This document shows positions 32,144 to 43,643 of a stretch of DNA of 64,000 nucleotides, piece after piece. Origin of the DNA: Malachius bipustulatus. Its lineage: Eukaryota; Arthropoda; Insecta; Coleoptera; Melyridae. The stretch lies in the NCBI GenBank assembly GCA_910589415.1, contig OU342631.1, positions 58,680,598-58,744,597 of the forward strand, given 5' to 3'. The notes below the pieces were generated by a model, which made no database searches, had not been told where the DNA came from, and saw nothing but the letters and a program-made list of their open reading frames with translations. Both the position numbers and the translations under genes were made by a program. The first letter of the stretch is position 1; each line of letters begins with the position of its first letter.

Positions 32144-33743
32144 CATTCAAACATAACCGTGTTTAGAAAACGTCAACGAGTGAATAGGGGCGGCTAAATG
32201 CTGACCGCCGTGCACTAGTAGTTCCCAAAGTACACGGTAGATGTCTCTTACTCCCGACACCTGGCGCCATTTTTTAAATACCTTTTACAGAGTAATATAC
32301 TGAGTAATTAAGGTATGTAACTGTATACATACAGTTCATTTTTATAAGTGTTGCCATAGGGAAGCATGTAAAAAATACACCCTGTGTAACTTATGTTGTC
32401 TTGTACTTTGGAAGTCGTTTTTAATTTTCAATAATAGTATACATGTCACATATGTCATCTACTTTACAATACGACCTTCCAGAAAAGCCGGTCGTTGTTT
32501 AATTTAATTATAGAGGCTGTTCCATTTAGGTAAAAATGAACTGCATGAAACGGTAAGAGATACGAAGTCGGTTAAATTAAAAAAAAGTTGCGCTGTTTTG
32601 AGATGAGTATTTGGCAATAAAAAAAATGGCCAAATACTCGTCTCAATACACGTAAGTTAACACAGTAGAGTGTGTTTTTTACATGCTATGCTATTCCCTA
32701 TGTCAACACTTTAAAAAAATGCACTGTATAAGAAAATGTAAATTAATTGAATCGTAAAACAGATTTTTAAAAACCGAGTTATAAAACGAAATTTTAGTGA
32801 ATTTTTCAGAGATAACTCGGAATTTTACGCTAATACATAGCCGGGTTATAACTCAGAATTTCATTTCAAATTCTTAATAATTAATGTTTGGTACTAAGGC
32901 TACTAAGCCATCAAAACATGTAGGTTTGAAAGAATAATAATTTTAATAGCGTTGTTCTTTTCGTGTAGATTCGGTGCCCTTTTATCGAGTTGGATTTATA
33001 TGTTTTTTCTTAATAGGAGGTAATACAAAGTTGTCTTTCAACATTTTTATTTACCGGCACTTGGATTTACACTGGTAGATTTTTCGCTATTAAGGTGAAG
33101 ATTATGTGAATAACTTTAAAATATTCAATAATCATTGGCATTTTTTAAATAGGTAATCAAAAACTTGACTTAAAACATTTTCATTTGATGAATACTGTAA
33201 GTTTTTTATTTAGAAGATTTTGTCCATAATTTTTACTTCAAAATGTTCACTTAAATACTCTAAAATGAGTTCTAATTTCATTATTACTTCTTGTAAGTTC
33301 GGTATTATTATTGTTAGTGTTTTTTGGTGTGTATTGTCTGAGATATGTAACAATAAAAAATGAATAATGTTGATGAAAACGTGAACAGGAACACGTGGAC
33401 TGTGAACCGCCAACAAAGGAATGGAATGGACATACCTTGCGCCCCCATGCGTAGTTATTCTGAACTATTATTAGTGCATGGCGGTCAGCATTTAGCCACT
33501 CCTGAAGTCCTGAGTGAATGCGCTACCCTAGTAAGCGTTAGTGTCGGTAATGCAGGTTCCCTACGTCGGTCACAGTACAGTCGGTCATCCGGGTCATCGA
33601 TTGTTTCTTTTCTAATTCTGTGGTTTTGTTCCTCTTGTCACCCGCCATCTTGCTGCTTACTGCTGTGCTGTCCTCTCCCTCTCCTCACTCCTGTCTCCAC
33701 GTCACAAGCCCAAGCTCCACGTCACAAGTCCAAGTCTCCACAC
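32144..33743. other. Intergenic with one foldback element
   Basis: An inverted-repeat element spans about 32330-32728 (TACAGTTCATTTTTATAAG and its diverged mirror, with a CATAGGGAA block in both arms). The rest has no recognised gene; a 128-aa frame at 33360 has no domain. Confidence 0.5.
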
Positions 33744-34278
33744 TAGTGTTGGGCGATACCACGAAAAGTATCGATACAGCGTATCGATCCGTATCGGTAA
33801 ACAAATTATCGATACTCGTATCGTATCGCTCCAAGAGTATCGATATTGTTAGTATCGATACAAAATATCGGTAGAGATAATAACATCAAAATAAGGATGA
33901 AAAATAAATATTTATTACTGAGAATGGTATGTGGTAGGTATATTAAATACATAATAATAATTACATACTTGATACATACATGTCAAATGGTATGTAATAA
34001 AATGAAATTAAAAAATACCTAAGTAAAATTATAACCTAAGAGGTTCAATAAAATAATGTTTAAACTTTTGGTCACAATAAGATGGCAGCAGCATGACGAA
34101 ATAGAGTTAGGTGCTCTATGGTCTACCTTTACTTACAGTATCGAGTAGGTATCGATACCAAGGTGTCTGGGATCGATCCAGTGTCTGTATCGGTTCCTCA
34201 GGTATCGATACAAAATATCGTGTATCGCACTCAAAAATATCGATACTCGAAAGTATCGATATGTATCGCCCAACACTA
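33744..34278. mobile_element. hAT-type MITE with TATCGATA repeats
   Basis: Ends TAGTGTTGGGCGATAC and GTATCGCCCAACACTA, with the 8-bp duplication CTCCACAC at 33736-33743 and 34279-34286. Eight exact TATCGATA copies: 33769, 33807, 33838, 33853 on the left; 34150, 34203, 34238, 34254 on the right. 535 bp, no transposase. Clustered subterminal motifs are normally transposase-binding sites in hAT elements. Confidence 0.9.
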
Positions 34279-34286
34279 CTCCACAC

Positions 34287-34710
34287 GTGTGCGTGTGCCG
34301 GTACAGTGGAATAGTAACAGGGTATGTAATTACTTTACTTATACTTACTGTTATATCAGAAATTAAGATCAGGAATGAAAATGTCTCATACTTTATCGAA
34401 GAAAAACCAGCAGAGCAGACACTAGACAGTGCAAACATACTGAGTGCATGGTTAGCAGCTACGCTACAAGCTACAAGGCATGTTCATGGAAGATGGAAGT
34501 GTTGCATCATTATGGAATAGAGAAGATGAGAAGAGCATATTATTAAGTACGCCGGGATGAGAGCTGTTGGGCTGGATCCTACGATCAATATTGTGAGTGT
34601 TAATAGAACCGTTTCAAATTATTGCTTGGTAAAAAAATTACACGCTAAAAAAAATTAAAATGGCGGATGCTCATTTCCTATCAAGGAACAAAAAATCTGA
34701 TTAAATTTAA
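34287..34710. other. Intergenic, nothing recognised
   Basis: No element ends or coding similarity noticed. Confidence 0.4.
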
Positions 34711-35530
34711 GAGGTATTCACGAGTCTCGTAAAATGCATATAGTTTTACAAAATCATCACTTCGTAGTTCAGAATAAGGTGATTATTGAAATGAGCCGCA
34801 TGGGTATAGGGCGAAATGGCTTATACTATCCGATAGCTTGTGTCTCTTGGGCCCCGTTGCGCAATTTAAAATCAATAATTATCTGACAAATCTTTCATTA
34901 ACGTTTGTGCAACTGGCCCTAGGAGTATCAAGGTACCATTGAATTTTTGCGCCGGCAAGTAATAGTCGAGATATAAGGCCTTAAAGTGTCATCCTTGCCC
35001 TAATACGTGTATTCGAACATTATTCACTCGAACAGGCAGCTCGCTTATCCGTCGGACACACGACGATCGAGCGCAATCATATGTACGAATAGAAGTATTA
35101 GGGCAAGGATGACACTTTAAGGCCTTATATCTCGACTATTACTTGCCGACGCAAAAATTCAATGGTACCTTGATACTCCTAAGTCCGTATTCATCAAACT
35201 TCAAAATATAACTCTGGGGTTATATTTTGAATTTTCTGACAGCTGATTGGTGTAATGCTTAAACCCTACGAACGCTACGAATTTTAAACCAATGACATGT
35301 TCCAAAATATAACCCCGGGGGTTAAATTTATTGATGAATACGGCCTCTAGAGACACAAGCTATCCGATAGTATAAGCCATTTCGCCCTATACCCATGCCG
35401 CTAATGTACATATTTACCCAGAATAATACTTCGGATAACCAATCAGAATAATTGTTAAATTTTTTTTATGAATCTACGAACTGTCATGATTTCGTAAAAC
35501 CACGGATTTTACGAGACTCGTGAATACCCC
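34711..35530. mobile_element. piggyBac-like MITE with nested foldbacks
   Basis: TTAA on both sides (34707-34710, 35531-35534). Ends GAGGTATTCACGAGTCTCG and CGAGACTCGTGAATACCCC. Most of the interior is a second foldback at 34800-35396. Confidence 0.75.
34800..35396. mobile_element. Nested foldback element
   Basis: Ends ATGGGTATAGGGCGAAATGG and its exact mirror, flanked by GCCGC (34795-34799, 35397-35401). Long inner arms (about 34920-35010 and 35095-35183) mirror each other. Two smaller inverted-repeat inserts lie inside: about 34851-34918 (GGGCCCCGTTGCGCAA end) and 35186-35345 (CCGTATTCATCAA ends). Confidence 0.8.
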
Positions 35531-35576
35531 TTAAATCACACATCACACTTGATAATAAACATAATAATTCGAACAA

Positions 35577-36230
35577 TACAGGGTGTATTGTAACGTCCGC
35601 ATAATATTACCACCACGCGATTCTACATCAAAAACAGAACAAAAAAGTCCTCAACAGTTTTTTCTTGATGTACACAGATTTTAAGATATGGACAATTTAA
35701 CGTTCTTAAATTTTGCAACACTGGCGCTGGTATAAAAATTAAGATAACTTATTAGACGTGAAGTCACCTCACTGGTATAGTGTGCCGTTGCTATGTAATC
35801 GAAAAAAGGTGCAACAAGACAAATGTCATGCTGCGACGTGTCAATGTTGCAATTTTTTTAAGATTTTTTATTTTTTCAATTTTTTATTCAACAATTAAAA
35901 CGCGCAGTTGCAATATTGATTGGAAGTATTGGAAATTGGAACTCAGGAAATCAAATAATTTCTAGTTTTGAAATATTAATTAAAATCATTTTTACCAAAA
36001 AAAAAATCTAAAATTTTGGATAATTTGGCTATTTTACTTCTTACTTAAGAATTTTTTAATAATATTATGCAATATTTTTGAGTATTAAAAAACTTCAAGT
36101 TTAAACTACAATGGTCAATAACTTCGTTATTTGAGGTCTAAGAGCTAAACGGTATTAAAACTTTATGTTCTGTTTTTGATGTAGAATCACGTGGTGCTAA
36201 TATTATGCGGACGTTACAATACACCCTGTA
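35577..36230. mobile_element. Mariner-type MITE
   Basis: Ends TACAGGGTGTATTGTAACG and the mirror ending CAATACACCCTGTA; the inverted part extends about 60 bp (CCGCATAATATTA block). The interior is AT-rich without a transposase. Confidence 0.85.
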
Positions 36231-36387
36231 TACCTACTTTTCTCATACTTCTGTAAGTTGATATTCTATTCTTGAAAAGTCGAGTGTAATGGAAAGTAAA
36301 ACAAATGTAGATAGATTATTACAACAAAACAAAGACTGTAACTCCGAAAGAAAATAAGGTCATTATTTACATCCGCGTATCCTACAG

Positions 36388-36820
36388 GGTAAAGGTGCTG
36401 TATCGTGGCGGTTTTACCCCTACGTTGGCCCCCCCTCCACTGTCTCTGCTTGCTACGCTCCGACACGTTCTCAACATGCAAGCCCTTCTCCTAAGTTCTG
36501 CAGACAATCCTGCGCGCTTCCGCACGAGACCGTAATTGTAGCTACCGGTTCCGTCAGGTCTTTGTCAGGGTAGGTTTTTTTTTCCATTTTACGAACATTT
36601 GAAGGAAAAAAAAACTACCCTGACCAAAGACCTGACTTACTGCAGCAAATAAGTGTTTTAATATTATTTTTAACCAAAAATGACACTTTAAGGCCGTAGG
36701 AGAACGGAGACATGGATTTTATGTGACAACTCTGAGAGCCTGTCGGCTCCGAGCAAGCAGAGAAAGTGGAGGGGAGCCAGCGTAGGGGTAAAACTGTCGC
36801 GATAGAGCACCGTTACCAAA
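36388..36820. repeat. Foldback with G/C-rich arms and an inner hairpin
   Basis: Arm GGTAAAGGTGCTGTATCG ... GTTTTACCCCTACG is mirrored at 36779-36820. Inside, CAGGTCTTTGTCAGGGTAGG (36557-36576) is mirrored by the segment around 36616-36635. No coding content. Confidence 0.7.
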
Positions 36821-37352
36821 TTAAAAGGCCTTTTAACAAAAGAACAATCACGGACTAACCGGGGGCGTGGCCAATTTTTTTCGAAAATGAAGCATAAAAA
36901 GACAGAATTTTCATTGAAATCGTAAGTGATTATGGGTTGTTTTGTCGTGGTCCACAATACCATAATGAAAATCAAACTCAAAAGTTAATAAATAAAAAAC
37001 CTCCCTATTGATAATAATTGGCATTATTTATATAATAAGTCCACAATCTATAAATAGTATTATATGATTACGTGGCATATAAATTTCGTTTCCTTTCATT
37101 AACTATTTGAGTAATTCGTAGTTTTCAATAATTATTGTAATACTATTCAATTTATTAATTTAATTAGTGTCGTTTTAGTCCAGTAATAATTATAGAATTT
37201 TTCATTCGAAAAACATGAATCTTAAATTTTTCTTTAGGAACTGTTACTGTAGGTGTAAAACCATAAAACTCCACAAAACTTCAAAAATAATTTCTGGGGT
37301 ACCGCATTCCCAAAAACTACCCATTTGGCGAAAGAAGGAAGATTCGTCATTA
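36821..37352. other. Intergenic, nothing recognised
   Basis: AT-rich, no clear element ends. Confidence 0.4.
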
Positions 37353-38535
37353 TACAGGGTGTCCCAATATTCCATGAACATGGAGCAACCACAGATTACT
37401 GAGGTAAAAAAAAGTCGCTCGGACCAAACTTATCTCTATACCAAAGTGCTTCGTTTGTCCGCTAGATGGCTTCAAAGTCTTTTGAACATTTTAGTTTTTT
37501 TGAAATAGCTCAAAGTCGGCTGATTCCAATTCGATGAAATTTGGTAGGTAAATTTCTTATTAAAAGTACTAATTTCTGATGTACATGGTAATTTGACGGA
37601 AACCCGGGAAGGGGTGAAACTACCCCTACCCTCCATTAAAATCGATCGTAATTGTTGATAGGGTAGCAGGAACGCTGTTCATGTTTTTTTGTTTGAAATA
37701 TACATCGTTTTAGCCCATTTTTGGTCTCTTACAAAAATCTGTATCTTTCCGAGGTGCTATGTGATAAAATAAATTAGTCGATGACACCTAACCAAAATTT
37801 TATTTCATTCTTTTAATTTGAAATCAACTTTTCAATTGTCAGGTGATTATTTGATCTAATCTCATAAAAGATGCTCGATGTGGGCGCCGGTTTGGACCCT
37901 AGAAAGTTCCATCCTGCGCAAAAAAATGATTTTAACTTTTCTTGGAACTTCGTCGTTTTGCAAACTGTTTACTGCGTTTGCAAACACCTGAAAAAAAAAC
38001 CGGACCATACTAAACATCTCCTATGAGATTAGATCAAATAAACACCTGACAATTGAAAATTTGGTTTCAAATTGAAAGAATGAAATAAAAATTTGATTAG
38101 GTATCATCGACTAATTTATTTTATCACATAGCACCTCGGGAAGATACAGATTTTTGTAGGAGACCAAAAATGGGCTAAAACGATGTATCTTTCAAACAAA
38201 AAAACATGAACAGCGTTCCTGCTACCCTATCAACAATTACGATCGATTTTAATGGAGGGTAGGGGTAGTTTCACCCCTTCCCGGGTTTCCGTCAAATTAT
38301 CATGTACATCAGAAATTAGTACTTTTAATAAGAAATTTACCTACCAAATTTCATCGAATTGGAATCAGCCGACTTTGAGCTATTTCAAAAAAACTAAAAT
38401 TTTCAAAAGACTTTGAAGCCATCTAGCGGACAAACGAAGTATTTTGGTATCGAGATAAGTTTGGTCCGAGCGACTTTTTTTTACCTCAGTAATCTGTGGT
38501 TGCTCCATGTCCATGGAATATTGGGACACCCTGTA
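37353..38535. mobile_element. Giant foldback MITE
   Basis: Ends TACAGGGTGTCCCAATATTCC and its mirror, TA on each side. Arms of about 510 bp (37353-37865 and 38025-38535) match with few differences over their whole length, leaving a loop of about 160 bp. An RNA of either strand would form one long hairpin. No transposase. Confidence 0.9.
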
Positions 38536-38675
38536 TACGTCTTCTACAGTTTCACTATGGCATCATACAGGGTGTCTCTGAAAGGTGCGGAAAAAATGCT
38601 ACCGCAAATTCCTGAGGCTTAAATAAGCCGATCTAACCCAACTTATCACTGTCCAAAAGTGGATGATTTCGGAAA

Positions 38676-39651
38676 TACAGGGTGTCCGGTAAGTACCTCC
38701 TAATCTCTCGGGAGCATACAGGGAAGGTCAAAATAAACCTAGTCTGTCATAAAAAAAACATTCCTAAAGTGTCCCTAAACGGAGATACAGAGCCCCAAAA
38801 TGGTACCCTAAGATTTACTTTTTTGGCTCTAACTTTTGAACCGACCTGTATAATTTGATGAAATTTTAATTTTTTTATAGAGGCCATAAATACTCATTAA
38901 GCCATATCAGAGTGGATGTTTGACGTCCTAAAGGAAGTCAGGAAAGGACTTACCACCACACTCATTGTGTCAAAGTTTTGACAGGTGTCATTTTACAGAG
39001 CTGAAAACTTATTTTTTAAATACGCTGGTCATTCATCTTCACAAAAGATACTCTTAATTTATTTCGATAAAACTAGCGGTTCTCAAGATACATCGACTTT
39101 TATGCGATTTTTGATCAAATTCCGTCAATAGCAATCCATTATGTAGGTAGGTTTATCAACAATAACCTGATTGTTACCTGTTTGTGTTTAGCATTAGTAA
39201 ATTTTGAGTGTTTCGCATACCTAAAAACCGATTTATCTCGAAAACCGTCAGTTTTACCGAAATAAATTAGGAGCACCTTTTTTAAAGATGAAGTATTAGA
39301 CTATTCAAAAAAATAGTTTTTAGCTCTGTAAAGTGACACCTGTCAAAATTTTGACTCAACGAGTATGATGGTAAGTCCGTTCCTGACTTCCCTGACGACG
39401 TCAAACATCGACTTTAACATGGCGTGATGCATGGCTCTCTGTGGCCTCTATAAAGTGTTTAAATTCCATCCAATTATACAGGTCGGTTCAAAAGTTAGAG
39501 CCAAAAAAGTAAATTGTGGGGCACCCTTTTAGGGCTCCATATCTCCGTTTGGGGACACTCTAGGAATTTTTTTTTTATGACACACTAAGTTTTTTTTGAC
39601 CTCCCCTGTATGCTCCCGAGAGATTAGGAGGTACTTACCGGACACCCTGTA
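38676..39651. mobile_element. Second giant foldback MITE
   Basis: Ends TACAGGGTGTCCGGTAAG and the mirror CTTACCGGACACCCTGTA. Arms of about 330 bp are diverged but clearly inverted. One arm of the same family stands alone at 53028-53350. Another TACAGGGTGTCTCTG end is just to the left (about 38567). Confidence 0.85.
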
Positions 39652-40181
39652 TAGGGTGTCTAAACTTCAATTTGGTTTCCGTTTTTCTTAAATAACTTTT
39701 TTAATAATTGGTATTATTTTCACAATATCCGGCTGGAGAGGCTTTTGTGGGGTGAAAAACTAAAAACTGCAATCATTTTTATTGTAAAATTTAGAGAGCA
39801 CCACCTGCGGTACATTGAACACATTCAAAACCAACCATCTTTTTTGGGTCACTCTGTATTTAACTGTTAAATAATAATTCTTATTCTCCAACGTCTTTTC
39901 CAACCAAAAAAAGGCATACGTGGTAAGAGTTGATTTGAGCAGTCGTTTCTGAGATACCTGGATTTAAGAAAATCACTATACATGCATGGCCATGTTTAAG
40001 TAAGTAGCTATTAATTGTAATAATTGAACACAATTTGAAGCGAAGGCGTCGAATTAAAATAACTGTCACTCAAAACTACAAAAAACCGACTAGGTACCTA
40101 CATAAATGTGTATTTAACTTTATAGGTACTTTAGTTAAAAAAGTCAATATGAGAGATTTAACAACAAAAATTTCATTTAAT
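39652..40181. other. Flank of the transposase remnant
   Basis: Starts with TAGGGTGTCTAAACTTC, possibly a decayed element end; no gene recognised. Confidence 0.35.
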
Positions 40182-40664
40182 TTAATTTAAACAAAATGCT
40201 TTTAACAAATGTTCAAAATGACCTCCATTTTCATGTATACAAAGATTTATACGTTTTAAAAAATTCAATTGAACTCTTTGGAGCATTTCGTGATCATTTC
40301 TCAAAACGTCCATTCCAGTTTCAATACGTCTTCTTAATTCACCTTCTGTATCTACTGGTCTAGAATACACAAGGATTTTCAAAGTTTCCCATAAAAAGTA
40401 ACCCATCGGTGTCATATCAGGGGATCGAGCTGGCCAATTTGTGGGTGCATCATTGCCTCTACCTGTCCATCTATTTGGATACTGTTCGCTCAAATAATTA
40501 CGTCCATTTAGGGAAAAATGTGGAGGAGCACCGTCATGCATAAACCACATTCGTCTTCGAAGTTCCAAGGGCAGGGAATCAAACAAGTTTGGTAATTCGT
40601 TTTGCAGATGTTCCAGATTAATTATAATAATTAATTCGTAATATGTATTTCGTAAAAGTTGCAT
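40182..40664 (-). pseudogene. Mariner-type transposase C-terminal half
   Basis: 160-aa frame with MWFMHDGAPPHFS (second catalytic Asp), NRWTGRG, NWPARSPDMTPMGYFLW and the terminal NLCIHENGGHFEHLL. The position of the third catalytic Asp (PLD in relatives) is Gly (PMG). The first third of the protein, with the DNA-binding part and first Asp, is absent. A CACCCTGTA end near 40940 may be its border. Confidence 0.8.
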
Positions 40665-41707
40665 GAGAAAAAAATATTTCGTAAAAAATATTTTCTTCGT
40701 TTGACAGAATATTTTCTGTACTTTCCGAATCCGATCCTGTTTTTCAAAAGTTAATCAGAAAATGGGATTTTCTGTCAAAAAACAAAACATTTATTTCCAA
40801 GGACGATCCTGGATTTTCAATTTGCTGACAGGTCATCTTGAAGTTCCTCAGCAGAAGAGTGGGTCTGCTAAATTTAGTTGAATTTCATCAAACCGTTGCA
40901 AAGATACCGCCTTTTAAAATTTAAGCCCAAACATGGAAAACACCCTGTATTTTCGTACATGTTAACAGGAAAAAAAATTGTCAGATTCTGACTTGCCTCG
41001 ATGTCTCCTTCTCCTACCTGGCATTAAACCATACGTGGCATTAGTCATGAATCACCCAGCATAAATAACTGCTAGAAATAGCAAAAATACAGGTTTTTAT
41101 ATCCTTTTCAAAAATTGATTTGACATTTCTTTTTAGCTTTGCTTTTTTTTTTGAGAAATTCAATTTTGCCATAGACCAAAAAAAACTAGAAGACTTTTTT
41201 GAAGAAATTAGTCAAGTAGGCATTCTTTTTTACAATGAGAAATTTTTTGATATCTTCAACGGTTAACGAGTTACTAGCGAAATACAGTTTTTTTCACCAA
41301 AGTTTTATGGGGGGGTTTTATTGAGCAGGCGGCACCCCAAGAACTAGATTTTTAATGTTTTATGAATTAAGATACCTCCACTAACGGTTTCTGAAGAAAA
41401 AACTTGAATCCAAATTTTTCTGAACTTGTTTGTGTGTGGTAATTTTTGCGTATTTTTACTTTACCCACTGGACTATCATTAGTCAACCCAAATCAGAAAA
41501 TTTTATAGGGCCCAATGACTCGGGGTCCACCGGGAAATGATCGGCGGGCCAGCACGCACCTGGTCCCAGCTCATTCGAAGCGGTCTGTGGGCCAATTATT
41601 TTATCAAATTATTATAATAGAAGTAATTGCTAAAAATTATAGTTAATAATTGAAAATTGTTAAAAAAAAAAACAATGAACAAAAACTGACTACACGTTGA
41701 TTAATTT
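40665..41707. other. Intergenic, no gene
   Basis: Holds a mariner-type end near 40940 and a small GC-rich patch near 41520-41590. Nothing else recognised. Confidence 0.4.
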
Positions 41708-42873
41708 CTAGATAGTCTACCAAGGTCACATGAAATTTCAGCATCGATGTCAGGTCTCGAATTTTGTAGGTGCAATGAGGATGAGGAATCACAGAATATT
41801 AGACAAAATTTATTACATTAACAATTTTTGTTTATTTGAAAATAAGAAGTAAGTTTTCTTTTGATTATAGCATTTATAGCTGGTGTTAATTCATAATAGG
41901 CTAGAAAATAATAAGTATATCTATTTGTGAAGAAGGAACGCATTTTATTGGATAGTACTCAAAATACAAATTAAATTAATGCAAAACTTGACAGTTGATA
42001 ATTTAAAAATTATTCATAATCATAACAAATCAATTCCATAAATTATTTCTTATTTCTTTACTTTAATATTCCTACGCAGTTTGTACCTAAACCCTTTTTT
42101 TAGTAGCTATAGGTATTTAGGTAATAGGTACAATATATGTAATGAAATGCTTATAATAATAATAAGTATTACCACTTTTACCTTATAATATTTCGAGTAA
42201 TATTTGATTTTGAAAATTAGAATAGGTTTGCATACAACAGCATCATTGTTAGATAAAAGGATTAAATTCAGACTGCAGACATAAGGTAAAACTTCAGAAT
42301 GTTGAGGTATATATTTCGTTCTTTCACTTCTCATTCTTCTTCTCCTAAAGAGTAGATATGCAAAGGAAGTTAATCATTTCCATATTCTTCAATTAACGAT
42401 TGCCGGTAAGTCAACATGTCGCGTATCTGAGTAGGTAAAATCTTATAATAATGTAGAACTTACAACTGCAGAAGGACTAATAAGACGATCCGGATGTTGA
42501 ATCAAATATTTGCCATCATCTTTTTGGCTTCTTTACTTAGATAGGTACCTACTTTGACATTTTGCTTGATCTAATAAGATAATCTCTATTACTTTCGTTA
42601 ATTTTTATTTTATTTTATAAAATTAGAAATTAAGTCTCAAAACTGACAGATGTAAACAGAAAAAAATCTGTTACTTTTAATTAAGAACTTGACAACAAAG
42701 CCAGGGCAATGTTGTGATCGATTATTAAATTTATTGTTTTTGCGTCTTCCTAATGTCAAACATTTTCATTTGATCCCTTTAATAACCTTCAAATTCTAAC
42801 TGTCATTTTTAGTGTCATAATGTTTGATGTTACAACGTAGCATAAACAAATATGACCTTGGCAGACTATCTAG
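41708..42873. mobile_element. TIR element of unknown family
   Basis: Left end CTAGATAGTCTACCAAGGTC is mirrored on the right (GACCTTGGCAGACTATCTAG). 1166 bp; AT-rich interior with no recognisable transposase. Confidence 0.7.
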
Positions 42874-43643
42874 TAATAAATCGAGGTGTACCTAGCTAAT
42901 TTTTATTTTAATTTTTATATTTTTTTCAACAATAATATCAAACAAAAAATTTGTAATTATTATACTATTTCTAATTGTTCCTAGTCTAATACTGTTATGT
43001 AATAATTATTATAAAGTTTCACTGACATAACATCTGTCAAAGAAAATAGTTGACGAAAATTTAAAGAATATTTTAATTCATTTAAATTACGAAAATATGT
43101 TTCCAGACCTATTTAATTTCTCAAATTGTTGTAAGTTGTCTTGAAAATGTAACTGCTATATCGTTAACTGTTTGCTTTTTAGAATCCCGAAGATGACCCA
43201 ATGTGAAGAATATCCCAATGTACAAAAAGTTATTTGGTCAATCATTTCAGATCTAACCGAGGATGTAACCATTCACAGAAGGATGTCTATGAAGCAAGAA
43301 CAGCACACTAGGTAGTCATCTAGATGCGAATGTGCAAAAAGGACGAGTGTACCAACCAACCAATTATTGGAGCAACTGTAGAATGAATTTACCTCAGCGG
43401 GAGCCTCTTCTCTACTTGCTACAATAATGTGCTGGGTGAGTAAAAAAAAAATTTTTTTTATAAATTATCCATTTAATTGATTCTAAATTCGCATTCAATT
43501 GTTTGATAAAATTTTGAGGTGTTTGAAATTTATATACATGTGTCCCAGGATAAGCGAATTTGGTAAGGCAGCAGGTCAACGCACCCTGGTAGCTCGTCAA
43601 AAACATAAGAATTCTTATCTCTGTTTATGCTTCCTATTTCATA
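42874..43643. other. Intergenic, nothing assigned
   Basis: A pyrimidine tract and AG near 43182 followed by NPEDDPM and a stop could be a terminal exon of an unseen gene, but this is not supported enough to call. Confidence 0.3.

Noticed and set aside
33360..33746. 128-aa frame on the + strand
   Set aside because: It runs into a known MITE end (33518-33577) and shows no recognisable motif.
43183..43215. Short terminal exon NPEDDPM-stop
   Set aside because: Only seven codons after a pyrimidine tract; cannot be told from chance.
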